Source of the DNA: RPQJ01 sp963823535 | GTDB taxonomy: Bacteria > Pseudomonadota > Gammaproteobacteria > Steroidobacterales > Steroidobacteraceae | Direction: 5' to 3' | Assembly (NCBI GenBank): GCA_963823535.1 | Contig: CAWGLZ010000001.1 | Location: forward strand, 372,001-436,000 | DNA: 64,000 bases | Shown here: positions 47,564 to 58,748 of the stretch, one piece after another | Layout: every line of letters starts with the position of its first letter | Position numbering within the stretch: position 1 is the stretch's first letter | Notes under the pieces: model-generated | The model's input: the letters and a program-made list of their open reading frames with translations, nothing else | Databases searched by the model: none | What the model was told of the DNA's origin: nothing | Made by a program: the position numbers and the translations under genes

Positions 47564-48663
47564 CACAACACGCCCTGGGTGACATCGGCCTTCAGGACCT
47601 GCGTGCCGTCCGGCACGAACCGCGTAAAGGGCCGCTTGTCCACCGCGTAGGTGAACGCGTCCTCCGGGTCGACTGCGCGGCTCTGGATGGCCGCGAGCAG
47701 AGCCTGGTCCATCGTCTGCATGCCGGCTTCCTTGCCCGTCTGCAGCTGCGACGGCAGCATGTGCGTCTGGTCGGTCATGATCAGCTTGCCGATCGCGCGG
47801 TTCATCACCATCACTTCGCAGACCGCGCGCCGGCCGCGCAGGTCCGGCGTGCGCACCAGCACCTGAGTCACCACGCCGATCAGGCTCTGGGACAGGAAGC
47901 TCTTGGTCTGCTCGCGCTCCTCCGCCGGAAGCGCGTCCACCATGCGGTCGATCGTCTTCACGGCGCTCGTCGTGTGCAGCGTGCCGAGCACCAGGTGCCC
48001 CGTCTCGGCGGCGGTCATGGCCCAGCGCACCGTGTCCGCATCGCGCAGCTCGCCGACCAGGATGACGTCGGGATCCTCGCGCATCGCCGCGCGCACGCCC
48101 TCGGCGAAGGAGGGCAGGTGGGTGTGCAGCTCGCGCTGGATGACCTGCGAGAGCTTGCTGCGATGCACGAACTCGATCGGGTCCTCGAGGCTCACGATGT
48201 TGAGCCGACGGGTCCGGTTCAGGTGGTCGATCATCGCGGCGAGCGTGGTCGACTTGCCGGTGCCGGTCGATCCCGTCACCAGCACCATGCCCTGGTGATA
48301 GTCGCAGAACGTGCGCACCATCGGCGGCAGGTCCAGCGAGTCGAGGCCCGGCACCTCGGTGGGGATGGTGCGGAAGACCGCGCCCACGCCGGTGTCCTTG
48401 CGGAACACGTTGACGCGAAAGCGGGAGCCGCTCTCCGCGACGTACGAGAAATCGATGTCGTGGCCCTGGTGGAACTGCTCCTGCTGCGAGGGGCTGAGGA
48501 TCTCGGTGACGTAGCCTTCGAGTTCCGCGTCGCCGAGGTTGCGGAACTTGATCGGCAGGAGGTCGCCGTTCATGCGCAGCATCGGCGGCACGCCGACCGC
48601 GAGGTGCACGTCCGAGCAGCCCTGGGCCGCGCCGAGCTTCAGGAAGGCGTCGATGCGTGCCAT
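47563..48663 (-). CDS. PilT-family type IV pilus retraction ATPase
   Basis: Second pilus motor ATPase, 366 residues. Walker A is GSTGTGKSTTLAAMIDH, the Asp box is SLEDPIEFVH, Walker B DVILVGELRDADT and His box LGTLHTTSAVKTIDR. The N terminus (GAAQGCSDVHLAVGVPP) is PilT-like, and the typical Pro/Gly AIREN box region is recognisable as GHLVLGTLH and the tail beyond. It is 13 bases after the HEAT-kinase gene and directly before the PilU-like gene, forming a three-gene unit. Confidence 0.9.
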   Translation of the reverse strand: MARIDAFLKLGAAQGCSDVHLAVGVPPMLRMNGDLLPIKFRNLGDAELEGYVTEILSPSQQEQFHQGHDIDFSYVAESGSRFRVNVFRKDTGVGAVFRTIPTEVPGLDSLDLPPMVRTFCDYHQGMVLVTGSTGTGKSTTLAAMIDHLNRTRRLNIVSLEDPIEFVHRSKLSQVIQRELHTHLPSFAEGVRAAMREDPDVILVGELRDADTVRWAMTAAETGHLVLGTLHTTSAVKTIDRMVDALPAEEREQTKSFLSQSLIGVVTQVLVRTPDLRGRRAVCEVMVMNRAIGKLIMTDQTHMLPSQLQTGKEAGMQTMDQALLAAIQSRAVDPEDAFTYAVDKRPFTRFVPDGTQVLKADVTQGVL

Positions 48664-48676
48664 CGGTGGGCTCCGC

Positions 48677-51061
<2,385 letters not shown>

Positions 51062-51228
51062 GTGCGCTGTGGGTCGGTCGGTTCGGCCATGCCTAGCGGC
51101 GCTGCAGTCCAGGTCGGTCGAGGGGAGCCCGCGGACGACGAACGCCCGCCGGCCGACATCGAAGTATGCCATGCAGCCGGCCGCTTGCCGGGCGGGAGTC
51201 GGGACGGCAGGTCACCGGTGCTTTCCGC

Positions 51229-51234
51229 TACAAT
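51229..51234 (+). promoter_or_regulatory. Possible -10 box of mrp
   Basis: TACAAT lies 42 bases ahead of the mrp GTG in the 214-base gap between divergent kinase and mrp genes. No good -35 is seen at the right distance. The rest of the gap shows no gene. Confidence 0.35.
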
Positions 51235-51275
51235 CCGCGGCTCCCGGCCCATGCCATGACCCCTCCGAAGTTTTC

Positions 51276-52370
51276 GTGACCAATACATCAGACGATCGCT
51301 CGAGCGAAGCCCGCCTTCTGGTCGGGAATTATGTCGAACCCCACCTCGGGATGCCCCTTGGGGAGGCCAAAGCTGTGAAGTCCGTCCGGTCGGGGGCCGA
51401 CGGGACGGTCGTCGAGGTCGAACTCGGCTTCCCGGCGGGGCGGTACGGCCCGGTGCTGGCGGCGACTCTGGAGCAGATCCTGGCCGCGAACCCCGGGATC
51501 GGCCCGGCGAGGGTCGAGGTCCGCTGGAAGGTCGAGCCACAGGCCGTCCAGGGCGGTCTCAAGCCCCTTCCCGGTATCAGCAACGTCATTGCCGTCGCGT
51601 CCGGCAAGGGCGGGGTCGGCAAGTCCACGACCGCGGTCAACCTCGCGCTGGCGCTGGCGCTGGAGGGGGCAAGGGTCGGATTGCTGGATGCCGACATCTA
51701 CGGCCCGAGCCAGCCGCGCATGATGGGCCTGCAGGGCGAGCGGCCGTCGTCCAGCGACGGGCGGCGTATCGAGCCGCTCGAGGCCTACGGCGTCAAGGTG
51801 ATCTCGATCGGCTTCCTCATCGAGGAGGAGCAGCCGATGGTCTGGCGCGGGCCGATGGTCACGCAGGCACTCACGCAGCTGCTCGGGGAGACGAACTGGG
51901 GCGAACTCGACTACCTCGTCGTGGACATGCCGCCGGGCACCGGGGACATCCAGCTCACGCTGTCCCAGCGCGTGCCCGTGAGCGGCGCCGTCATCGTGAC
52001 GACGCCCCAGGACATCGCGCTGCTCGACGCCCGCAAGGGCCTGCGCATGTTCCAGAAGGTCTCCATCCCGGTCCTCGGCGTCATCGAGAACATGAGCACG
52101 CACGTCTGCTCCAGATGCGGGCACGAGGAGCCGATCTTCGGCGAGGGCGGGGGCGCCCGCATGGCGGAGCAGTACGGCGTTGCCCTGCTGGGCCAGTTGC
52201 CGCTCGACATCCGCATCCGCGAGGAAACCGACGCGGGCCGACCCACGGTCATTGCCGACCCGGACGGCCCGGTGGGACGTGCCTACCTGGAAACGGCACG
52301 GCGCGCGGCGGCACGGCTCTGCGTGGCCGGCGGCCCGTCCGGTCCGCGGATCACGGTCGAGGACACCTGA
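51276..52370 (+). CDS. apbC: Iron-sulfur cluster carrier ATPase Mrp/ApbC
   Basis: P-loop NTPase of 364 residues that carries [4Fe-4S] clusters to apoproteins. The N-terminal 90 residues form a reduced MIP18/DUF59 domain. The deviant Walker A is SGKGGVGKSTTAVNLALAL, followed by DADIYGPSQPRMMG, VDMPPGTGDIQLTLSQ and the cluster-binding CSRCGHEEPIFG. GTG at 51276 is the first in-frame start. It leads into dcd two bases later; mrp-dcd next to metG is a known gammaproteobacterial arrangement, here separated by the pilus ATPase operon. Confidence 0.93.
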   Translation: MTNTSDDRSSEARLLVGNYVEPHLGMPLGEAKAVKSVRSGADGTVVEVELGFPAGRYGPVLAATLEQILAANPGIGPARVEVRWKVEPQAVQGGLKPLPGISNVIAVASGKGGVGKSTTAVNLALALALEGARVGLLDADIYGPSQPRMMGLQGERPSSSDGRRIEPLEAYGVKVISIGFLIEEEQPMVWRGPMVTQALTQLLGETNWGELDYLVVDMPPGTGDIQLTLSQRVPVSGAVIVTTPQDIALLDARKGLRMFQKVSIPVLGVIENMSTHVCSRCGHEEPIFGEGGGARMAEQYGVALLGQLPLDIRIREETDAGRPTVIADPDGPVGRAYLETARRAAARLCVAGGPSGPRITVEDT

Positions 52371-52372
52371 GC

Positions 52373-52939
52373 GTGAGCATCAAGTCCGACCGCTGGATCC
52401 GCCGCATGGCGGACAGCCACGGGATGATCGAGCCCTTCGAGCCGGGGCAGGTGCGCATGGCGAACGATCGGCGCATCGTTTCCTACGGCACGTCGAGCTA
52501 CGGCTACGACGTGCGCTGCGCCGCCGAGTTCAAGATCTTCACCAACATCAACTCGACGATCGTCGATCCCAAGGAGTTCGATCGCGGGAATTTCGTCGAC
52601 TTCGGCGGTGATGTCTGCCTGATTCCGCCGAACTCCTTCGCGCTTGCGCGCACCGTCGAGTACTTCCGCATCCCGCGCAACGTGCTGACGGTGTGCCTGG
52701 GCAAGTCGACCTACGCGCGCTGCGGCATCATCGTCAACGTGACCCCGCTCGAGCCCGAGTGGGAAGGCCATGTCACCCTCGAGTTCTCGAATACGACGCC
52801 GCTCCCGGCCAAGATCTACGCCAACGAGGGTGTCGCGCAGATGCTGTTCTTCGAGTCCGACGAGGTCTGCGAAGTTTCCTACAAGGATCGCGGCGGCAAG
52901 TACATGGGCCAGCGGGGAGTGACGCTGCCCAAGGCCTGA
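52373..52939 (+). CDS. dcd: dCTP deaminase
   Basis: Deaminates dCTP to dUTP for thymidylate synthesis, 188 residues. The conserved blocks SYGTSSYGYDVRC, LGKSTYARCGIIVNVTPLEP, EGHVTLEFSNTTPLPAKIYA and NEGVAQMLFF include the active-site Glu. The C-terminal KYMGQRGVTLP tail closes the active site. GTG start at 52373 just after the mrp stop. Its end is three bases from the end of the convergent DUF3108 gene. Confidence 0.96.
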   Translation: MSIKSDRWIRRMADSHGMIEPFEPGQVRMANDRRIVSYGTSSYGYDVRCAAEFKIFTNINSTIVDPKEFDRGNFVDFGGDVCLIPPNSFALARTVEYFRIPRNVLTVCLGKSTYARCGIIVNVTPLEPEWEGHVTLEFSNTTPLPAKIYANEGVAQMLFFESDEVCEVSYKDRGGKYMGQRGVTLPKA

Positions 52940-52942
52940 GGG

Positions 52943-53689
52943 CTAGCCTCGCTCGAGCGACACCAGCGTCATCTGTACTTCGGGCTGCCCCTTGCGGTAC
53001 TGCAGCGCCTGGACCGGGACGTAGCCGAGCGAAGGCGCGTGCCAGACCTTGGTCACGCGGGTGGAACCGTCCCGCTGGCTGGCCCAGATGACGGTGTCGA
53101 GCCGTCCGAAGGGTGTATCGACCGTCTCACGGCCCTCAGGCCAGTAGCGGTAATGCCGGAGCTTGCGCCCGGTGAGGATCGGGAAGCCGGTGGGTGTCCG
53201 TCCGGCCAGCAGTTCGACGATCATCGCCGCCTGCACCGAGGCCGTGTCCTGCGTGTCCGGCGGAATCTCGAGGTCGAGCGGCTGGCCCTCGACCTCGCCG
53301 CGCACCCGGCCCGCTTTCCAGTCGAACGTGAAGCGCACGTCCTTGGACACGTCGGCACTGCCGTCGTCGAAATTGAACGTCATCGGGCGCACGCCCGCAG
53401 CGGTCACCTGCATCGAGCTGCGTTCACGTGCCTGCGGGCTCACGGCGATGCGCCCGAAGAGATTCGGATAAGCCCGTGTCTCGTACCGCCACAGGCCGGG
53501 CTCGGTGCCCCGGCTCAGCGCGCTGGCGATCTGTCCACCGCTCAGGCCCCGATAGCTGACCTGGTAGCGGGCCGCATAGGGCTGCAGCGCGCGCGGACCG
53601 TCGGGTTCGGGCCCCGCGGCGTGCGCCGCGCCGAACACGGTCGCCGCGGCGACGAGCGCCAGCACGATGACCTCAGGCCGCCACTTCAC
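52943..53689 (-). CDS. DUF3108 domain periplasmic protein
   Basis: Exported protein of 248 residues. A signal peptide is clear (VIVLALVAAATVFGAAHA). The mature part has the DUF3108 pattern: PYAARYQVSYRGLSGG, FNFDDGSADVSKDVRFTFDW, QDTASVQAAMIVELLAG, GRETVDTPFGRLDTV and TKVWHAPSLGYVPVQ. The fold is related to outer-membrane lipoprotein-type beta proteins, and the function is unknown. GTG start at 53689 overlaps the end of purN by 17 bases, a common purN neighbour in this group. Confidence 0.88.
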   Translation of the reverse strand: MKWRPEVIVLALVAAATVFGAAHAAGPEPDGPRALQPYAARYQVSYRGLSGGQIASALSRGTEPGLWRYETRAYPNLFGRIAVSPQARERSSMQVTAAGVRPMTFNFDDGSADVSKDVRFTFDWKAGRVRGEVEGQPLDLEIPPDTQDTASVQAAMIVELLAGRTPTGFPILTGRKLRHYRYWPEGRETVDTPFGRLDTVIWASQRDGSTRVTKVWHAPSLGYVPVQALQYRKGQPEVQMTLVSLERG

Positions 53690-54347
53690 CGGACGCCTCG
53701 AAGATGATCGGGGATTCGAGCACGCGGCCGTCCAACAATGCGGACCCTGCCCGATAGAGAAGTCGGCCCTCCGCGAACCAGCCGATGCATTCGGGATAGA
53801 GTCGGTGCTCCTGCCGGAGCACGCGCGCGGCCAGGCTGACCTCGTCATCGCCCGCGAGCACGGGGACCCTGGCCTGCGCGACCACCGGTCCGCCGTCGAG
53901 TTCGCGCGTGACGAAGTGGACGCTCGCGCCATGCTCGCGGTCCCCGGCCTCCAGTACCCGCCGGTGGGTGTGCAGGCCCCTGTATTTCGGCAGCAGGGAC
54001 GGGTGGATGTTGAGCATGCGTCCCGCATAGCGATCCACGAACGCGGCGCCGAGGACGCGCATGAAGCCCGCCAGCACCACCAGTCCCGGCTGGTACTGCT
54101 CGATGCACCCTGCCAGTTCACGGTCGAACGCATCAGCGTCCGGGAACTCCCCACGCGGCACCGTGATCGCCGGGATCCCGGTCCGGGCGGCCCACCCCAG
54201 TCCCGGGGCGTCCGCGCGATCGCTGACGACGGCCCGGATTTCGACGGGCAACGCGCCGCTCTGCGCCCGCTCCGCGATGGCGCGCAGGTTGCTGCCCGAG
54301 CCCGAGATCAGGATCACGATCGGCAGCCGCTGTGCCCGCTTGCTCAT
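53673..54347 (-). CDS. purN: Phosphoribosylglycinamide formyltransferase
   Basis: Formyl-tetrahydrofolate-dependent transformylase of purine synthesis, 224 residues. ILISGSGSNLRAI, LAGFMRVLGAAFV, MLNIHPSLLPKYRGLHTH (catalytic Asn, His) and HGASVHFVTRELDGGPVV with the catalytic Asp. ATG at 54347 overlaps the purM stop by ATGA. Confidence 0.95.
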   Translation of the reverse strand: MSKRAQRLPIVILISGSGSNLRAIAERAQSGALPVEIRAVVSDRADAPGLGWAARTGIPAITVPRGEFPDADAFDRELAGCIEQYQPGLVVLAGFMRVLGAAFVDRYAGRMLNIHPSLLPKYRGLHTHRRVLEAGDREHGASVHFVTRELDGGPVVAQARVPVLAGDDEVSLAARVLRQEHRLYPECIGWFAEGRLLYRAGSALLDGRVLESPIIFEASGEVAA

Positions 54348-55378
54348 CGCTCGATCATGACACCGCGGTTGCCGCTACGCACCTCGCCGATCACGCTGGC
54401 CTGTTCGCCGTGCGCACGCAGGACAGCGAGCGCCCGATCCGCATCGTCGGCGGCCACGAACAGTGTCATGCCCAGGCCGCAGTTGAACGTCCGGTGCATC
54501 TCCTCGCGCTCGATCCGGCCGGCCTGCTGCAGCCAGTCGAAGACCGGCTGGTGCGGCCAGAGCCGCTCGTCGATCACCACCTCGAGGCCTGCGGGCAGCA
54601 CCCGGGGGATATTGCCGGTGGGGCCGCCGCCCGTGATGTGCGCGATGCCGTTCACCGGGACCTCGGCCATCACCGCCAGGACGGACTTGACGTAAATGCG
54701 CGTCGGGGCGAGCAGCAGGTCGAAGAGCAGCTGGTCGCCGAGCCGCGTCTCGGCCGACGCGCCGCTCATGGCGAGCAGCTTGCGGATCAGTGAATAGCCG
54801 TTAGAGTGCGGACCCGAGGACGCCAGGCCGATCACGACGTCTCCGGCTTTCGTCCGGCTGCCGTCGATGATCTTCTCCTTCTCGACCAGGCCGACGCAGA
54901 AGCCGGCGAGGTCGTAGTCGTCCCCCGCGTACATGCCCGGCATTTCGGCCGTCTCGCCACCGACCAGGGCGCAACCCGCCAGCAGGCAGCCCTCGACGAT
55001 GCCCTTGATGACGCGCTCCGCGACCTCGACCTGCAGTCGGCCGGTGGCGTAGTAGTCCAGGAAGAAGATCGGCTCCGCGCCCTGCACCACGACGTCGTTG
55101 ACGCACATCGCCACGAGATCGATGCCGATGGTGTCGTGGCGCCCGGTCTCGATCGCGAGGCGCAGCTTGGTGCCCACCCCGTCCGTGCCGGACACCATCA
55201 CGGGGTGCCGGAAACGGTGCATCGGCACCTCCACCAGGGCGCCGAAGCCGCCGAGGCCGCCGAGCACCTCCGGGCGCATCGAGCGCTTCACCGCCGGCTT
55301 GATGCGTTCGACGAGCGCGTCGCCCGCGTCGATGTCCACGCCTGCGTCTCGGTAGGTGGTCGGTCTGGTGTCGGCCAT
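54344..55378 (-). CDS. purM: Phosphoribosylformylglycinamidine cyclo-ligase
   Basis: AIR synthetase, 344 residues. Recognised by TYRDAGVDIDAGDALVERI, VSGTDGVGTKLRLA, GIDLVAMCVNDVVVQGAEP, LVGGETAEMPGMY, ITGGGPTGNIPRVLP and FNCGLGMTLFV. The ATG at 55378 has GGGAGATCC just upstream and is well supported. The 92-base gap to the divergent DUF2066 gene has an A/T-rich GTGTAAAATAC segment that could serve as a -10. Confidence 0.96.
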   Translation of the reverse strand: MADTRPTTYRDAGVDIDAGDALVERIKPAVKRSMRPEVLGGLGGFGALVEVPMHRFRHPVMVSGTDGVGTKLRLAIETGRHDTIGIDLVAMCVNDVVVQGAEPIFFLDYYATGRLQVEVAERVIKGIVEGCLLAGCALVGGETAEMPGMYAGDDYDLAGFCVGLVEKEKIIDGSRTKAGDVVIGLASSGPHSNGYSLIRKLLAMSGASAETRLGDQLLFDLLLAPTRIYVKSVLAVMAEVPVNGIAHITGGGPTGNIPRVLPAGLEVVIDERLWPHQPVFDWLQQAGRIEREEMHRTFNCGLGMTLFVAADDADRALAVLRAHGEQASVIGEVRSGNRGVMIER

Positions 55379-55470
55379 GCGGATCTCCCGTGGGCAGGAT
55401 GCCCCGGGGTTGGGATCGAGGCTGTGGTATTTTACACGCGAGCCGGCAGCGCCGAATGCCCTCCTGACCC

Positions 55471-56394
55471 ATGCAAAGACAGACACGCACCGTCCTGACC
55501 GACGGGCCGGCCTTCGTAGCAACACTGCTGTGCGCACTTGCGCTGGCCGCGCCGGGCATGGCGTCGGGCGAGGTTCCGGTTTACGAGGTCGCGGTGCCGC
55601 TGGCCGGGATGACCGAGACGGATCGGGCGGCCGGCTTTGCGGAGGCGCTGCGTGCCGTGGCGGTGCGGGCCTCCGGGCGACGGGAGGCCGCCACCAGTCG
55701 TGCCGTCGAGTCCGCGGATCCGACACGCTACGTGCAGCGATACTCGACGACCTCGGACAACGTACTGAAGGTCGGCTTCGACGCCGACGGCGTCGAGCGT
55801 CTCCTGCAGCAGGCGGGCCTGCCGGTATGGCCTGCCGAGCGGCCCGTCACGCAGATCGTCGCACCCGGCGCGGATCGTGCTGCCCTCGAGCAGGCCGCGC
55901 AGTGGCGCGGGCTGCCCATCGAATGGTCGTCCCGCCCGGCAGACGCCGACCTGGACGGGGCAGCCGGTGGCAGCGCAGACGCGCGGCTGACCGGGGCCTC
56001 GGGCGGCGGGCAGACGACCTGGACTTTCACTCACGCAGGACAACGGGCGACCGCCGTGGGCGGGCCGCAGGCCGGCATCGACCTTGCCGCGGACACGCTC
56101 GCCGAGAGCTATGCCCCGGCCTCGACGCGTTCGATCTCTGCGTTCAGCCTGCGCATCGGCGGTGTGGGCGGCCTCGCGGCTTACGCCGGCCTGCTGTCGT
56201 ACCTCGATTCTCTCAGCCTGGTGCGCGGGGTGGACGTGGAGTCGCTGGACGGCGACGTCGTGACGCTGCGCGTCAAGGTCCGGGGCGACGAGGCCCTGCT
56301 CGGTCGCATCGTGGCGCTCGATTCCCGGCTACATCGCAGCGGCACGACGACCGACGGAGCGTCGCCGGTCGTCGATTTCATGTACCTGCGATGA
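55471..56394 (+). CDS. DUF2066 domain exported protein
   Basis: Exported protein of 307 residues with signal peptide (FVATLLCALALAAPGMASG). The DUF2066 region starts VPVYEVAVPLAGMTETDR and includes EALRAVAVRASGRREA and YVQRYSTTSDNVLKVGFD. The second half has a BON-like repeat (LRIGGVGGLAAYAGLLSYLDSL followed by VTLRVKVRGDEALL). Function unknown; it is a regular neighbour of purM and hda in gammaproteobacteria. It overlaps the next gene by ATGA. Confidence 0.88.
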   Translation: MQRQTRTVLTDGPAFVATLLCALALAAPGMASGEVPVYEVAVPLAGMTETDRAAGFAEALRAVAVRASGRREAATSRAVESADPTRYVQRYSTTSDNVLKVGFDADGVERLLQQAGLPVWPAERPVTQIVAPGADRAALEQAAQWRGLPIEWSSRPADADLDGAAGGSADARLTGASGGGQTTWTFTHAGQRATAVGGPQAGIDLAADTLAESYAPASTRSISAFSLRIGGVGGLAAYAGLLSYLDSLSLVRGVDVESLDGDVVTLRVKVRGDEALLGRIVALDSRLHRSGTTTDGASPVVDFMYLR

Positions 56395-56960
56395 GCCTGC
56401 GTTTCCTCCCCAACCTGCTCTGCATCCTGCGCATCCTGATGGTCTATCCGGTGGCGCACTGGATCCTCGTCGGCCGTTATCCCGCCGTCATGGCGCTGTT
56501 CGCGGTGGCTGCCTTCACCGACGGTCTGGACGGTTTCCTCGCCAAGCGCTTCGGCTGGACGAGCGAGCTCGGCAAGGTGCTGGACCCGCTCGCCGACAAG
56601 CTGTTGCTCGTCACGGTCTTCATCTGTCTCAGCATTGCCGGGCTGGTGCCCTGGTGGCTGACCGCGCTGGTGCTGCTGCGGGACCTCGTGATCACGTTTG
56701 GTGCGCTCACCTACAAACTGCTGTTCGGGCCGGTCAGGGGCGCGCCGACCGCGGCCAGCAAGATCAATACCTTCTGCCAGATCGTCTTCTGCCTGGCCGT
56801 CGTCGCGCAGGCGGCCTATTCGTGGCCGGGGGACTCCCTGGTGACGGCGCTCGGTGCGCTGGTCGCCGTCACGACCGCGGTCAGCGGCATCGACTACACG
56901 CTGACCTATTCCCGTCGCGCGGCCGGCGTCACGCGGGCACGGGCGGCGGCGTCCCGCTGA
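56391..56960 (+). CDS. CDP-alcohol phosphatidyltransferase (PgsA-like)
   Basis: Membrane enzyme of 189 residues with about five helices that makes phosphatidylglycerol-phosphate or a similar lipid from CDP-diacylglycerol. The CDP-OH-P signature is in DGLDGFLAKRFGWTSELG and KVLDPLADK, with the usual Arg replaced by Lys. PNLLCILRILMVYPVAHWIL opens it as in PgsA. The exact acceptor is not fixed; a second family member, pssA, lies at 61825. Confidence 0.88.
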   Translation: MSLRFLPNLLCILRILMVYPVAHWILVGRYPAVMALFAVAAFTDGLDGFLAKRFGWTSELGKVLDPLADKLLLVTVFICLSIAGLVPWWLTALVLLRDLVITFGALTYKLLFGPVRGAPTAASKINTFCQIVFCLAVVAQAAYSWPGDSLVTALGALVAVTTAVSGIDYTLTYSRRAAGVTRARAAASR

Positions 56961-56966
56961 TCCTCC

Positions 56967-57662
56967 ATGCAGCAACTGCCCCTCGGCGTGCGCTTGAGCA
57001 AGGCGGCACGCTTCGACAGCTTCGTCGCCGGTGACAATCGCGAGGTGGTCGAACGCCTCGCCGGAGCGGTGCCGCCGCGGGTCCTCTGGCTGTGGGGTCG
57101 TGCGGGTACGGGCAAGTCGCACCTGTTGCAGGCCGCGTGCGCCGATGCGGGCGAGCGGGGCGGGTCAGCGACGTACGTCGATCTCGAGACGGCGACGAAC
57201 CCCGCGTTGCTCGAAGGCTGCGAGTCGCTGGACCTGGTATGTCTCGACTCGATCGACCGAGCCTCCGACGATCCGGCCTGGAATGCCGCGATCTTCCGAC
57301 TGCACACCTTGATGCAGGACGGCGACTGGACGGATGCTCGTGGCGAGTACGGCGCCCCCGGCCTCGTTGCGTTTCCAGCTGCCGGACCTGCGTTCCCGAC
57401 TGCTCGCGGCCCCGGTCCACCAGCTGTGTGTCGCTCGGTGAAGAAGACCAGATCGCGGCCCTCGAGCGACGTGCGGCGACGACTGGGCCTCGAACTCCCC
57501 AGGGAATCGGCGTCCTACCTGCTGCACCATCTGCCGCGCGACATGCACACGCTGTGCGCCATGCTCGACCAGCTCGACGAGGCGGCGCTTGCCGCGCAGC
57601 GTCGCCTGACCGTGCCTTTTCTCAGGCAGGTCCTGGACGGTCACGGGAGCGGCACGTCCTGA
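56967..57662 (+). CDS. hda: DnaA-related initiation regulator Hda, middle part frame-scrambled
   Basis: DnaA-like AAA+ protein that with the beta clamp turns off DnaA. The N terminus has the clamp-binding MQQLPLGVRL and Walker A WGRAGTGKSHLLQA; the C terminus has LELPRESASYLLHHLPRDM and LTVPFLRQVL. Between 57333 and about 57480 the written frame is Pro/Arg-rich and foreign, while other frames read MLVASTAPPASLRFQLPDLR then VSLGEEDQIAALERRAA, the expected Hda sequence. Three single-base insertions (one a GG for G at 57333-57334) would restore it. Because they add to three, the frame stays open overall, hiding the damage. Confidence 0.88.
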   Translation: MQQLPLGVRLSKAARFDSFVAGDNREVVERLAGAVPPRVLWLWGRAGTGKSHLLQAACADAGERGGSATYVDLETATNPALLEGCESLDLVCLDSIDRASDDPAWNAAIFRLHTLMQDGDWTDARGEYGAPGLVAFPAAGPAFPTARGPGPPAVCRSVKKTRSRPSSDVRRRLGLELPRESASYLLHHLPRDMHTLCAMLDQLDEAALAAQRRLTVPFLRQVLDGHGSGTS

Positions 57663-58021
57663 CCGGCCGGCCGGCGGCCGGGTCGCGACAGTCGCAGGTA
57701 GTGCACGAGGGCGACGAACCACGCCAGGCTCGCGAACAGGATGGCCGCTGCGGGCATCCGGACGGCCGGGTTTGCGACGACTTCGGTGACGCCATAGATG
57801 AAGTAAGGCGCGACGCACAGGGTCGCCCAGGCATGCGTGCGACGGTCACCCCGCAGCAGGCCCGGCAGCGGCAGGAGCACCGGCAGCAGTGCCACCGCCG
57901 CCCAGCCAAGGCTCACGGGCCAGCGGCCGGCCGCAAGCGTGGTCGCGGCGACGCAGGCCGCGAGCGCGGCCGCCGTCAGGAGTACCCATCTCCGCTGCGC
58001 CCGGGGTGACGACGGGATCAC
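57641..58021 (-). CDS. DUF2069 family membrane protein
   Basis: Small inner-membrane protein of 126 residues with four hydrophobic helices (VLLTAAALAACVAATTLA, LGWAAVALLPVLLPLPG, ATLCVAPYFIYGVTEVVA, AAAILFASLAWFVALVHYL). APYFIYGVTEVV is the DUF2069 signature. Function unknown. ATG at 58021 overlaps the wrbA stop; its 3' end overlaps the end of hda by 22 bases. The wrbA-DUF2069 pair is common. Confidence 0.87.
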   Translation of the reverse strand: MIPSSPRAQRRWVLLTAAALAACVAATTLAAGRWPVSLGWAAVALLPVLLPLPGLLRGDRRTHAWATLCVAPYFIYGVTEVVANPAVRMPAAAILFASLAWFVALVHYLRLSRPGRRPAGQDVPLP

Positions 58022-58626
58022 GGACGCTGGCTGCGGACAGTGACCGCCAGTTCGGCAACGCGTCGACCAAGCAGCCTCGCGAGGTCGCGCTCGTCATCGC
58101 TCAGCCGGGGCGCGCCACCGCCCGGGGCGGCGGCCAGGTGACTGGCTCCGTAGGGGGAGCCACCGGTCCGGGTGCGATTGAGTGCGTCCGCCGTGAAAGG
58201 CAGCCCCACGAGGTACATGCCGTGATGCAGCAGTGGCAGCATCATGCTGAGGAGTGTGGACTCCTGGCCCCCGTGCATCGAACCCGTCGACGTGAACACG
58301 CCTGCCGGCTTGCGGTCGAGGCCGCCGTTCAGCCACAGGGCGCTGGTGCCGTCGAGAAAGTACTTCAGCGGCGCGGCCATGTTGCCAAAGCGCGTGGGGC
58401 TGCCGAGCACGAGGCCGTCGCAGGCCCGAAGCTCGTCATAGCTGGCGTAGGGCGGTCCGGACTCCGGTACCGGCGGCGCGGTGGCCTCGCTGGCCGCGGA
58501 GACGGGTGGCACGGTCCGCAGGCGGGCCGTCGCACCGGCGACGGCTTCGATGCCACGGGCAACCTGCCGCGCGAGTTCGGCGGTGGCGCCGTGTCTCGAG
58601 TAGTAGAGCACCAGCACTTCCGCCAT
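58018..58626 (-). CDS. wrbA: NAD(P)H:quinone oxidoreductase WrbA
   Basis: Tetrameric FMN flavodoxin-like enzyme of 202 residues that reduces quinones by two electrons. LVLYYSRHGATAELA binds the FMN phosphate, SPTRFGNMAAPLKYFLD and GSMHGGQESTLLSMMLPL are WrbA blocks, and GGSPYGASHLA follows. The 122-base gap to the divergent lipoprotein gene holds a TTGACG at 58695 that may be part of the opposite promoter. Confidence 0.95.
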   Translation of the reverse strand: MAEVLVLYYSRHGATAELARQVARGIEAVAGATARLRTVPPVSAASEATAPPVPESGPPYASYDELRACDGLVLGSPTRFGNMAAPLKYFLDGTSALWLNGGLDRKPAGVFTSTGSMHGGQESTLLSMMLPLLHHGMYLVGLPFTADALNRTRTGGSPYGASHLAAAPGGGAPRLSDDERDLARLLGRRVAELAVTVRSQRP

Positions 58627-58748
58627 TGACGATCGTCCCCCGGCCAGTCGCCCGGAAATCTACGGGCGAGCGCAGGATACCCGGTCCGCCGGTGTTGACG
58701 GTACACTGTGCAGCGGCTACGGTCGATCAGCCTTCCGACGCCCACGTG

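Noticed and set aside
58695..58723. TTGACG with TACGGT 17 bases on as a promoter for the DUF4398 gene
   Set aside because: The -35 is good but the -10 is poor, and TACACT at 58702 is an equal rival with no -35. Not firm enough to annotate.
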